From positions 1 to 43,648 of the forward strand of contig JAFYLI010000089.1 in NCBI GenBank assembly GCA_017537165.1: a stretch of DNA of 43,648 bases. The letters run 5' to 3'. The first letter of the stretch is position 1; each line of letters starts with the position of its first letter. The position numbers were made by a program, and so were the translations under genes. The stretch comes from Oscillospiraceae bacterium. Lineage in GTDB: Bacteria; Bacillota; Clostridia; Oscillospirales; Oscillospiraceae. The notes under the pieces were generated by a model. It worked only from the letters and a program-made list of their open reading frames with translations, searched no databases and was not told the DNA's origin. Positions 17,120 to 24,392 of this stretch are shown piece after piece.

Positions 17120-18133
17120 TTACAGCAGGATAACGCCGGCCTCTTCACAGGCAGACATATTTTCCTCGTCCCAAAGGGAGGACTGTACCTCGCCGATGTG
17201 AGCCTTGCCCAGCAGGAGCATGGATACGCGGGACTGGCCGATACCGCCGCCCATGGTGAGAGGCAGCTCACCGTTAAGGAGCATCTTGTGGAAGGGCAGC
17301 TCGCGGCGGTTGTCGCAGCCGGAGATGGAAAGCTGACGGTCAAGGCTTTCGGGGTCAACACGAATACCCATGGAGGAAAGCTCCATAGCACGCTGGCCGA
17401 TGCTGTCCCATACCAGCAGATCGCCGTTGAGGCTCCAATCGTCATAGTCGGGGGCGCGGCCGTCGTGAGGCTCGCCGGAACGGAGCTTGCCGCCGATGCC
17501 GATAATGAAGGTTACGGGATGTTCTTTTACAAAGGCATTCTCGCGGTCCTTGCCGTCCAGCTCGGGATAGAGATCCTCCAGCTCCTGGCTGGTTACGAAG
17601 GTAACCTCCTTGGGAAGCTTAGGCAAAACGGAAAGCTGGGGGAATACGCTGCAGAGAACTTTCTGGGTGTCTGCCAGCGCGGAAACGATGGCGCGAACGG
17701 TTTCCTTGAGATAGTCTGCGGTGCGTTGGTCGGCGGTGATTATCTTTTCCCAGTCCCACTGGTCAACGTAGGCGGAGTGAAGACTGTCGAGATCCTCGTC
17801 GCGGCGGATAGCGTTCATATCCGTGTAAAGACCCTCGCCGGGAGCGAACTGATAACGCTTGAGAGCAAGTCGCTTCCACTTTGCAAGGGAGTGTACCACC
17901 TGGGCAGTATCCTTTACGCCGTTTACGTCAAAGGCAACGGGGCGCTCCACGCCGTTAAGGTCATCGTTAAGACCCGAAGCGGCGGAAACGAAAAGGGGAG
18001 CGGATACTCGGTGCAGGCGCAGTGCGCCGGAAAGATCGTCCTCGAAAAGACGCTTGAGCAGGCCGATAGCTCGCTGAGTTTCGTATATGGAAAGCAGAGG
18101 GGCATAACCCTCAGGTAGAATGGATTTGGCCAT
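17120..18133 (-). CDS. asnA: Aspartate-ammonia ligase (asparagine synthetase A)
   Basis: A 337-aa ATP-dependent ligase that makes L-asparagine from L-aspartate and ammonia. It has a class II aminoacyl-tRNA-synthetase-like fold. Conserved parts include the start YAPLLSIYETQRAIGLLKR, the SGLNDDLNGVERPV segment, YTDMNAIRRDE, LHSAYVDQWDWEK and the C-terminal motif LTMGGGIGQSRVSMLLL. Length matches the family (about 330 aa). The start ATG 18133 has GGAGG 8 nt upstream on the minus strand. A good promoter (18167-18195) and a strong terminator bracket it, so it is monocistronic. No T-box or other riboswitch fits in the short leader. Confidence 0.97.
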   Translation of the reverse strand: MAKSILPEGYAPLLSIYETQRAIGLLKRLFEDDLSGALRLHRVSAPLFVSAASGLNDDLNGVERPVAFDVNGVKDTAQVVHSLAKWKRLALKRYQFAPGEGLYTDMNAIRRDEDLDSLHSAYVDQWDWEKIITADQRTADYLKETVRAIVSALADTQKVLCSVFPQLSVLPKLPKEVTFVTSQELEDLYPELDGKDRENAFVKEHPVTFIIGIGGKLRSGEPHDGRAPDYDDWSLNGDLLVWDSIGQRAMELSSMGIRVDPESLDRQLSISGCDNRRELPFHKMLLNGELPLTMGGGIGQSRVSMLLLGKAHIGEVQSSLWDEENMSACEEAGVILL

Positions 18134-18166
18134 AGTGAACCTCCAAATGAAAAGGTTGATTCATGC

Positions 18167-18195
18167 ATTATATATCAATTTAGCGTAAAAAGCAA
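18167..18195 (-). promoter_or_regulatory. Predicted asnA promoter
   Basis: On the minus strand, TTGCTT (18190-18195), 17-bp spacer, TATAAT (18167-18172). Confidence 0.65.
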
Positions 18196-18217
18196 TACGC
18201 ACAATTAAACTGTTTGC

Positions 18218-18246
18218 TTGACGGAAAACTCTGCGCGTGATAACAT
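18218..18246 (+). promoter_or_regulatory. Predicted promoter of the MFS transporter
   Basis: TTGACG (18218-18223), 17-bp spacer, TAACAT (18241-18246). Transcription would begin about 3 nt before the ATG at 18256, suggesting a nearly leaderless mRNA. Confidence 0.5.
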
Positions 18247-18255
18247 TAAGAAATA

Positions 18256-19476
18256 ATGAAATTACGGGAGATGAGTATCACGGAAACACAGTACACAACC
18301 ATGTGGAACAGGGGATACATATGCGCCTTTATCGCCAATGCACTTCTCTGCTTTTCACAGAACTTCCTTAACACCCTCGTATCCGAGTACGCCGGTATCC
18401 TCGGCGCGGGCACGGTGTTGGCGGGTGTAATAACGGGTCTGTATTTCGGAATATCCTTCGCTGCGCGTCCTTTCTCGGGCCCTGCGATAACGAAGCTGAA
18501 TAAGAAACATATAATGTACTTCGCCTACGGCATGGGCGTTATCGTAAATGTTGTTTACGCAATAAGCTCCAATACGAGCCTGTTCATAGTGGCCCGCGTT
18601 CTTCACGGCATCCAGTTTGCCTTTATCGGTTCACTCAACCTCGTTCTTGCGGCGGACTATCTGCCCAAGGATAAGATGGGCAGCGGCCTCGGCTTCTTCG
18701 GCGTTGGCGGCGCTATCACCACCGCTATCGGCCCCACCATCGGCATGAGCATTTGCGATTGGGGTAACGCTACCTTCGGCGGCACCGCAGGCTATAAGAT
18801 AGTTTTCCTTGTTTCCGCAGCCTGCATGCTGGTTTCCATCCTGCCCTGCGCACTTATGCCCTATAAGCGTGAGTCCAAGGAAGAACTGGATAAGCTGGGC
18901 AAGTGGTATAATAATATCATCGCCGTTGAATCCATATTCCCCGCAATTCTGATGCTTCTCTTCTCCATGGCAAGCATCATGTATACCTCTTATATGAAGC
19001 TCTTCGCTCAGGAGCGCGGCATTGAAAACATCGGCTATTTCTTCACCGTTTACGCTCTTATCCTGCTGGCTGCCCGCCCCATGTGCGGCAAGCTTCTTGA
19101 TAAGTACGGTATCAAAAAGATCTTTTATCCCACGGTTGTTTGCTTCGTTCTCTCTTTTATAATCGTCGGCAGCAGCCATACTCTTTGGATGACCTTCGTG
19201 GGCGCTGTTCTTGCCGCTATAGGCTACGGTGCGCTGCAGCCCTCTATCCAGACCCTTTGTGTCAGCTGTGTAGAGCCCCTGCGCCGCGGCGCTGCCAGCA
19301 ATACCAATTATTTCGGTATGGATCTCGGCTACTTCCTCGGCCCCATCGTAGGCGGCTTCGTGGTAGACATCAGCGGCAGCTACGCAACCATGTATTATAC
19401 CGCGGTAATTCCCCTCATCCTCGGCACGGTGATTTTCACTATAGGCTGGGGCAAATTCAAGAATTATCTCAAATAA
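18256..19476 (+). CDS. Major facilitator superfamily transporter
   Basis: A 406-aa integral membrane protein with about 12 hydrophobic segments, the normal size for MFS. The loop between the early helices has SFAARPFSGPAITKLNKKH, a variant of the MFS motif A region. A second similar loop, LLAARPMCGKLLDKYGIKK, marks the start of the C-terminal half. Near helix 11, RRGAASNTNYFGMDLGYFLGP resembles drug- and sugar-exporter type MFS members. The substrate cannot be predicted. No ribosome binding site precedes ATG 18256; an ATG at 18271 is possible but has only GGGAG at 2 nt. It may therefore be translated from a leaderless message. Confidence 0.9.
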   Translation: MKLREMSITETQYTTMWNRGYICAFIANALLCFSQNFLNTLVSEYAGILGAGTVLAGVITGLYFGISFAARPFSGPAITKLNKKHIMYFAYGMGVIVNVVYAISSNTSLFIVARVLHGIQFAFIGSLNLVLAADYLPKDKMGSGLGFFGVGGAITTAIGPTIGMSICDWGNATFGGTAGYKIVFLVSAACMLVSILPCALMPYKRESKEELDKLGKWYNNIIAVESIFPAILMLLFSMASIMYTSYMKLFAQERGIENIGYFFTVYALILLAARPMCGKLLDKYGIKKIFYPTVVCFVLSFIIVGSSHTLWMTFVGAVLAAIGYGALQPSIQTLCVSCVEPLRRGAASNTNYFGMDLGYFLGPIVGGFVVDISGSYATMYYTAVIPLILGTVIFTIGWGKFKNYLK

Positions 19477-19481
19477 TTATA

Positions 19482-19516
19482 GCGGGAGGAAATTGCGGCT
19501 TGCTTTTTCCTCCCGC
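19482..19516 (+). terminator. Hairpin after the MFS gene
   Basis: The 11-bp stem GCGGGAGGAAA / TTTCCTCCCGC (19482-19492 / 19506-19516) starts 5 bp after the stop codon. There is no clear T-run after it. The right arm overlaps the predicted promoter of the tRNA gene. Confidence 0.55.
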
Positions 19517-19528
19517 CTCTGCTATACT
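19500..19528 (+). promoter_or_regulatory. Predicted tRNA-Ser promoter
   Basis: TTGCTT (19500-19505), 17-bp spacer, TATACT (19523-19528), located 16 bp upstream of the tRNA 5' end. Confidence 0.55.
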
Positions 19529-19543
19529 TTTATAGCCTAATGT

Positions 19544-19632
19544 GCAGACGTATCGAAGTGGTCATAACGGGGCTGACTCGAAATCAGTTTGCGAGCAATC
19601 GCACGTGGGTTCGAATCCCACCGTCTGCGCCA
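19544..19632 (+). tRNA. tRNA-Ser (anticodon CGA), CCA end encoded
   Basis: The acceptor arms GCAGACG (19544-19550) and CGTCTGC (19622-19628) pair perfectly, followed by discriminator G and CCA. The anticodon loop CTCGAAA gives anticodon CGA (19579-19581), which reads UCG serine codons. A long variable arm follows, as expected for a class II tRNA, then the T arm GTGGG-TTCGAAT-CCCAC. Confidence 0.96.
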
Positions 19633-19640
19633 TAGAAAAA

Positions 19641-19671
19641 AGACCGACAAGTTTCGACTTGTCGGTTTTTC
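19641..19671 (+). terminator. Terminator after tRNA-Ser
   Basis: The stem ACCGACAAG / CTTGTCGGT (19643-19651 / 19658-19666) with a 6-nt loop is followed by a T run. Confidence 0.9.
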
Positions 19672-19696
19672 TGTTAAATCCACCCTTGTTATGTGA

Positions 19697-19725
19697 TTGT
19701 AAAATTCCGAAAATTATGGTATAAT
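19697..19725 (+). promoter_or_regulatory. Predicted promoter of the Fic operon
   Basis: TTGTAA (19697-19702), 17-bp spacer, consensus TATAAT (19720-19725). Confidence 0.7.
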
Positions 19726-19760
19726 GAATAAAATATATGAAGACCTTAAGGAGGTGTGAA

Positions 19761-20363
19761 ATGGCACTTGAAAATAAACTTGGACTTACAAGTTCGGCGG
19801 AACTTGCCCGAGAGGAAGAACGTATCAGCAAGAAAAAAGCCCTTGAATTGTTTGAAAGCGGAATGCTTGATAAGCTGGAAGCGGGTACATTTGCAGCCTT
19901 GAAAACTATCCATAAGCACCTTTTCGAAGATCTTTACGACTTTGCGGGAGAAATCAGAACGGTAAATCTTGCAAAGGGAAACTTTCGTTTTGCTCCGGTG
20001 ATGTACTTGGAATCAGCCATTGCGAACATTGAAAAAATGCCGCAATCCACCTTTGATGAGATCGTTGAAAAATATGTGGAAATGAATATTGCGCACCCTT
20101 TCAGAGAGGGGAACGGACGCAGCACCCGTATTTGGCTGGATTTGATTTTTAAAGCTGAGCTGAAAAAAGTAGTTGATTGGAGTAAAGTGGATAAAGAAGA
20201 CTATCTTCTTGCCATGGAGCGCAGCCCAATCAGGGATATAGAAATCAAGCACGTTCTTAGAGCTGCCCTTACCGATGATATAAGCAGCAGGGAAATTTAC
20301 ATGAAAGGTATTGACCACAGCTATTATTACGAAGGGTATACCACCTTTAAGATAGAAGAACTG
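19761..20363 (+). CDS. Fic/DOC-type adenylyltransferase with C-terminal autoinhibition motif
   Basis: A 201-aa Fic protein. The active-site motif HPFREGNGR (residues 112-120; family HxFx[D/E]GNGRxxR) predicts transfer of AMP from ATP to a protein hydroxyl. The upstream flap is seen around NFRFAPV. The C-terminal SYYYEG (187-192) matches the Fic-inhibitory motif [S/T]xxxE[G/N], with Glu191 as the residue that would block the ATP gamma-phosphate; this position makes it a class III (self-inhibited) Fic. The start ATG 19761 has AAGGAGG 6 nt upstream. The gene has its own promoter, is more AT-rich than the neighbourhood, and is followed after 14 nt by a nucleotidyltransferase-like gene in the same operon. 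The target is unknown. The stop codon occupies 20364-20366. Confidence 0.9.
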
Positions 20364-20380
20364 TAAAACAAAGGTATGTT

Positions 20381-20761
20381 ATGACGAAAGCGGAAATTAT
20401 TGAGCGATTGAAGCGGTTGGATTATGCTTGCAGCGAATATTGGGTTGTTGCAGGTAGTGCAATGGTTATGCATGGCTTGAGAGAGACTACGAACGATATA
20501 GATTTGGGCTGTACCAAAGCACTGGCTGACGTATTGGAAAGCAGAGGGTATAAGGCGGATATGTTAGCCGATGGAACGAGAAAAATATTAGTAGCCGAAG
20601 ATGTGGAAATTTTTGAAGGTTGGCTGTTTGATGATGTAGTTACGGTAGAAGGGATATCTGTGATTTCATTAAAAGGCCTTCTTGAAATGAAGAAAAGGCT
20701 TGGAAGAGCAAAAGATACTAAAGATGTAGAATTGATCGAAGAAGCACTTTTGAAAATATAA
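20381..20761 (+). CDS. Nucleotidyltransferase-like protein (DUF6036/AbiEii-like)
   Basis: A 126-aa small protein with the start of a DNA-polymerase-beta-type nucleotidyltransferase fold. Gly25-Ser26 lies in VVAGSAMVMHG, and the metal-binding acidic pair Asp39-x-Asp41 in NDIDLG. A third acidic candidate is in DVEIFEG (about 74-79), and the C-terminal helix is KDTKDVELIEEAL. It resembles antitoxin/toxin-associated nucleotidyltransferases of the DUF6036 group. It lies 14 nt after the Fic gene with only a weak ribosome binding site, so translation is probably coupled. The pair may be a toxin-antitoxin or defence-like unit in which one nucleotide-transferring protein controls the other; this is inference. 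A strong terminator ends the operon. Confidence 0.8.
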   Translation: MTKAEIIERLKRLDYACSEYWVVAGSAMVMHGLRETTNDIDLGCTKALADVLESRGYKADMLADGTRKILVAEDVEIFEGWLFDDVVTVEGISVISLKGLLEMKKRLGRAKDTKDVELIEEALLKI

Positions 20762-20790
20762 GTTCAAAAACAAAATCCCTTGGAGTATTT

Positions 20791-20838
20791 ATACTGCCCC
20801 AATTTGTGCTGTCCGTACAAATTGGGGCAGTATATTTT
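20791..20838 (+). terminator. Terminator of the Fic operon
   Basis: A perfect 17-bp stem (20791-20807 / 20817-20833, core CTGCCCCAATTTGT) with a 9-nt loop is followed by ATTTTTG. Confidence 0.92.
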
Positions 20839-21073
20839 TGATGAACCGGGGTTTTATAGCCTAAAGCGGCCTCGACCTGCTCATAATATAGTAATGATAA
20901 TACTCATCAAGCAGTTTTGGGACATCCGCAGCGGCAGTTGACCCGAAGCCGAGAGAGTTGACCTGCAAGTTTTTATGCTGCGGAATTCATTTGTGCGGGC
21001 GGTATGGAAGGGGAGGGGAGCTTGGGCGAAAACAGGCTCATAAAAATTTAATAGTCGGCAATGGCGTAAAACC

Positions 21074-21120
21074 AAGGAAATTGTCGCAAATGGCAGGCCT
21101 GAGAGGTTGACAATTTCCTT
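21074..21120. promoter_or_regulatory. Perfect inverted repeat over the -35 of the opp promoter (candidate operator)
   Basis: AAGGAAATTGTC (21074-21085) and GACAATTTCCTT (21109-21120) are exact complements separated by 23 bp; one more flanking pair (21073/21121) also matches. The right half overlaps the -35 TTGACA at 21107-21112. This geometry fits binding of a repressor or activator, possibly with looping. Nothing else is seen in the gap between the Fic terminator and here (20865-21073). Confidence 0.5.
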
Positions 21121-21135
21121 GTTAACAACTATAAT
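21107..21135 (+). promoter_or_regulatory. Consensus sigma-A promoter of the oligopeptide transporter operon
   Basis: Perfect TTGACA (21107-21112), 17-bp spacer, perfect TATAAT (21130-21135). Transcription should start near 21142, giving a leader of about 258 nt before the binding-protein gene. Confidence 0.85.
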
Positions 21136-21141
21136 ACTGCT

Positions 21142-21399
21142 GATTCGCTTATTCGATGAAGTCTTTTCTATGGCAACAGGGAAAGATGTAAATGATTTTT
21201 TTGTGAAAATTTCTTGCAAGAAATCACATAGATGTGCCGCATTTTTGCGGTACGGTTGAAAAAGCAACAAATTGTATGCGTTTTTCAACAATGAAGCGAT
21301 GTGGTCAGGTTCGCTTTCAAAATTTGTTGCCGCCCTCCCTTACCTTTGAGGTCGGGGAAAACAAAATTCTAAAAACAAAAAATTTAGGAGGATATCAAC
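21142..21399 (+). other. Structured 5' leader of the opp operon with competing helices
   Basis: The leader contains a TTTCTTGCAAGAAA palindrome near 21210, a CCGCA/TGCGG hairpin (21238-21250), and two perfect helices that interlock. Helix A pairs GTTGAAAAA (21255-21263) with TTTTTCAAC (21281-21289). Helix B pairs GCAACAAATT (21264-21273), which lies in the loop of A, with AATTTGTTGC (21321-21330). A and B would form a pseudoknot or exclude one another. It matches no riboswitch class I know. Confidence 0.4.
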
Positions 21400-24018
21400 A
21401 TGAAGAAACTGATTGCGCTGCTTCTGGTTGTGGTCATGGTATGTGGCCTGGCAGCTTGCGGCAAGACCAACACTGAGACTCCTGCTCCCAGCCAGTCTCA
21501 GACCCCCGGTCAGTCTCAGACTCCCGATGCACCCGATGCACCTGAGACTCCCGAGAATATCGCTTATGTTCCCAAGCAGGCTGAGTATAACACTACTACC
21601 AGCACCATGCCCAGCAACTGGAACGAATTCACCTACGCTGATAACAACGACACTCAGATCCTGAACTACATCGCTTCTTCTTTCTACGCTTATGACTATA
21701 AGTTCGAGAACGACGAGAAGTTCAATGAGGACGGCTCTATCAACAAGGATGCTATCGTTCCCGGCGCTTACACCACCAACTACTCTGCAGCTACCAAGCT
21801 GGAGGACGTTACCTCCACTGTTGATGCAAAGTGGGGCTACACCGACGAGCAGAAGGCCGAAGGCGGCTACGCATGGAAGATCACCCTGCGTGACGACCTG
21901 AAGTGGGACGATGGCACCCCCATCACCGCTGCTGACTTCGAGTACTCCATGAAGGAACTTCTGGATCCCGCATTCATGAACTTCCGCGCTAACACCTACT
22001 ATGATACTCTGAGAATGAAGAACGCTAAGGAGTACTTCTTCCAGAATCAGGCAGGTACCTACGAGACCATCGGCAGCCTCGGCTATGCATCCGTACAGGA
22101 AGCAATTGATGCCGGCGAGACCCTCTATGCCAACATTTGGAACATGTGGGGTACCAACGGTTATGTCGATGCTGAAGGCAACGAGTGCCCCGAGTACGTC
22201 GCCATCACCGACGAGACCGTTTATGATACCGCTGATGCATGGGCATCCGGCACTCCCGTTGATGCTATCTCCGGTCTGGATCTGTACACCTACTACGGTG
22301 CATACCTCGAGCCCGGTACCGGCTATGACGCTGCTATCTACGTTGAGAACACTGTTACCGACGTAGCTTGGGAAAATGTTGGCTGCTACGCCATCCCCGA
22401 AGAGAATGCTATCGTTGTTTGCCTGGGCGTTGCTTACTCCTTCCTGAAGGAAGACGGCAGCCTCTCCGTTTGGGCTCCCTACTACCTGTCCGGTCTGCCC
22501 CTGGTCAAGAAGGATCTCTATGAGTCCTGCAAGATCGAGCCCGCTGCCGGCGCAACTCTCTGGACCACCAACTACAACTCCTCTCTGGAGACCACCGCTT
22601 CCTGGGGCCCCTACAAGCTGGCTGAGTTTGAAGCAGGTTCCCACTACAAGCTGGTAAAGAACGACAACTGGTACGGTTACGCTCTTGAAGAGAACAAGAA
22701 CCAGTACAACATCACCGCTATCAACTGCCGCAAGGTTGAAGAGTTCTCCACCAAGTGGATGGGCTTCCTCGCCGGTGAGTACGACGATGCTTCTCTGCAG
22801 ACTGAGAACGTTGCCGATTACCTCGACTCCAAGTACGTTTACTTCACCTCTACCTCTACCGGTACCTTCGGTATGCAGCTGTTCAGTGACCTGTCCGTCC
22901 TGAAGGAGAGCGAGAACAACAACGGTATTCTGGCTATCCAGGAGTTCCGTCACGCTATGAACCTTGCTCTTAACAGAAGCGACATCGTTGAGAAGATCTG
23001 GCCCGGCTCCGCTGTACCTTGCTTCGGTCTCCTGAACGTTGCTTACTACTATGATATCGAGAACTCTCCCGAGCTGGAAGATGGCGGTCAGTACCGTAAC
23101 ACCACTCTGGCTAAGGAAGGTATCCTTCGCGCCTACGGCTACGAGCAGGCTGCTGACGGCACTTGGTCCAGCGGCACCCTGTCCGGCCTGAACACCGAGG
23201 AAGCTTACGAGACTCTGACCGGTTACAACCCCGTTGTTGCCAAGGAGAAGATGGCTGCTGCTATCGACATCCTGCTGGCTGACCCCGAGTTCTACGGCTA
23301 TGACTCCTCCAAGAACATCACTCTGGTTTATGGTGCTTCTGTTGATAACGACAAGCAGAGATTCAGAGCCAACTATCTGCAGGAAGTTGTTGACGGTCTG
23401 ACCGTCGGCACCGCTCTTGAAGATAAGATCGATGTTGTATTCGACGCATCTGCAGGCGCTCAGTGGGCCGAGGCATTCCGTACCGGTGCAACCCAGATCG
23501 GCTTCGGCTATGGTTTCTCCGGCAATGCCTTTAACCCCTTCGACATCATTGGTGCTTTCGTTAACCCCGATGATAGCCTGAACTACCACATGTACTGGGA
23601 TACCTCTGCCATCGACATGACTCTTACCATGCCTGCCGGTGACTACGAGGGCGCAGGTGAGACCATCACCATGAGCATCCAGAACTGGTTCTTCTGCCTG
23701 AATGGTCTTGCAGAGTCCGAGAACCAGCTCTACACCTACAACTGGGGCGCTGGTTACGCTCCCACCGAGGCTCGTCTGACCATCCTCTCCGCTCTTGAAG
23801 AAGTTACCATCAAGGAGAGCCGCTCCGTTATGCTGATCGCTGACGGCGGTGGTTCCTTCCTGGGTGCAAAGTTCAAGTACTTCTCCGAGGATGAGCACAC
23901 CTTCATGGGCTTCGGCGGCATGCGTTATATGGAAGTCGCTTACACCGACGCTGAGTGGGCTGATTACGTTGCTGCAAACGGTAACGATCTGTCCAACGAG
24001 TACAAGAAGTCTGAGTAA
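21400..24018 (+). CDS. oppA: Oligopeptide ABC transporter substrate-binding lipoprotein (oversized, 872 aa)
   Basis: An extracellular solute-binding protein of family 5, which delivers peptides to the OppBCDF complex. A lipoprotein signal peptide ends in the lipobox LAAC (Cys20), followed by a Thr/Pro/Ser/Gln-rich linker (about 21-52). The family signature region is KITLRDDLKWDDGTPITAAD (about residues 162-181). The protein is 872 aa, whereas OppA/DppA proteins are usually about 520-600 aa; extra sequence is visible between about 190 and 370 (Tyr/Asp/Glu-rich). Codon use is strongly biased to C-ending and GCT/CTG/AAG codons, unlike the neighbours, which fits very high expression. AGGAGG lies 9-10 nt before the ATG. 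It is first in the operon behind a consensus promoter. Confidence 0.92.
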   Translation: MKKLIALLLVVVMVCGLAACGKTNTETPAPSQSQTPGQSQTPDAPDAPETPENIAYVPKQAEYNTTTSTMPSNWNEFTYADNNDTQILNYIASSFYAYDYKFENDEKFNEDGSINKDAIVPGAYTTNYSAATKLEDVTSTVDAKWGYTDEQKAEGGYAWKITLRDDLKWDDGTPITAADFEYSMKELLDPAFMNFRANTYYDTLRMKNAKEYFFQNQAGTYETIGSLGYASVQEAIDAGETLYANIWNMWGTNGYVDAEGNECPEYVAITDETVYDTADAWASGTPVDAISGLDLYTYYGAYLEPGTGYDAAIYVENTVTDVAWENVGCYAIPEENAIVVCLGVAYSFLKEDGSLSVWAPYYLSGLPLVKKDLYESCKIEPAAGATLWTTNYNSSLETTASWGPYKLAEFEAGSHYKLVKNDNWYGYALEENKNQYNITAINCRKVEEFSTKWMGFLAGEYDDASLQTENVADYLDSKYVYFTSTSTGTFGMQLFSDLSVLKESENNNGILAIQEFRHAMNLALNRSDIVEKIWPGSAVPCFGLLNVAYYYDIENSPELEDGGQYRNTTLAKEGILRAYGYEQAADGTWSSGTLSGLNTEEAYETLTGYNPVVAKEKMAAAIDILLADPEFYGYDSSKNITLVYGASVDNDKQRFRANYLQEVVDGLTVGTALEDKIDVVFDASAGAQWAEAFRTGATQIGFGYGFSGNAFNPFDIIGAFVNPDDSLNYHMYWDTSAIDMTLTMPAGDYEGAGETITMSIQNWFFCLNGLAESENQLYTYNWGAGYAPTEARLTILSALEEVTIKESRSVMLIADGGGSFLGAKFKYFSEDEHTFMGFGGMRYMEVAYTDAEWADYVAANGNDLSNEYKKSE

Positions 24019-24062
24019 TTTTAGACTTGTACCTTTAATTGAAGACTGTTAAGTTCTAAGCA

Positions 24063-24098
24063 AATAAGCGGTGAGCGAAAAATCGCTCACCGCTTATA
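24063..24098 (+). terminator. Stem-loop between binding-protein and permease genes
   Basis: A strong hairpin (about 24066-24078 / 24083-24095, core GCGGTGAGCGA / TCGCTCACCGC) has no long T-run. Such hairpins often terminate partially or protect the 3' end of the binding-protein message. The remaining gap to 24392 holds further stem-loops at 24214-24231, 24244-24265 and 24303-24350, but no clear promoter. Confidence 0.6.
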
Positions 24099-24392
24099 CG
24101 CCTGCTTGTATGGCTTTGCCATTTCAGCGGCAAATAATTTCCAATTATCCCGAACTCCGCAAAAAAATGAATCGAACGGCCTTTCATTTGAAAAACTGTT
24201 CATACCCTAATGGCGAAAATTCGTATTTTCGATAAATCTTTAGGCTTTTTCTAAAAGCAAAAAGCAGCTATACGTATCTACACTCAGTTTACATGAGTAA
24301 AAGGCCTTATTTCGGCTTCTGTTTCTCACTATTCGGTGCAGAATAAGGCCGGATCTAAATTGGAAATAAACAAAAACAGAGGAGAAAAGCCT

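Noticed and set aside
19544..20864. Integrated prophage or integrative element at tRNA-Ser
   Set aside because: No integrase, no repeat of the tRNA 3' end and no phage genes; only a short direct repeat and two AT-rich genes are present.
20881..21291. Minus-strand frame of 136 codons in front of the opp operon
   Set aside because: It covers the consensus opp promoter and leader, has no ribosome site and no protein-like features.
21340..23898. Open frame of 852 codons antisense to the peptide-binding protein
   Set aside because: The sense frame has a lipoprotein signal, a perfect ribosome site and a family signature; the antisense frame is a by-product of its strong codon bias.
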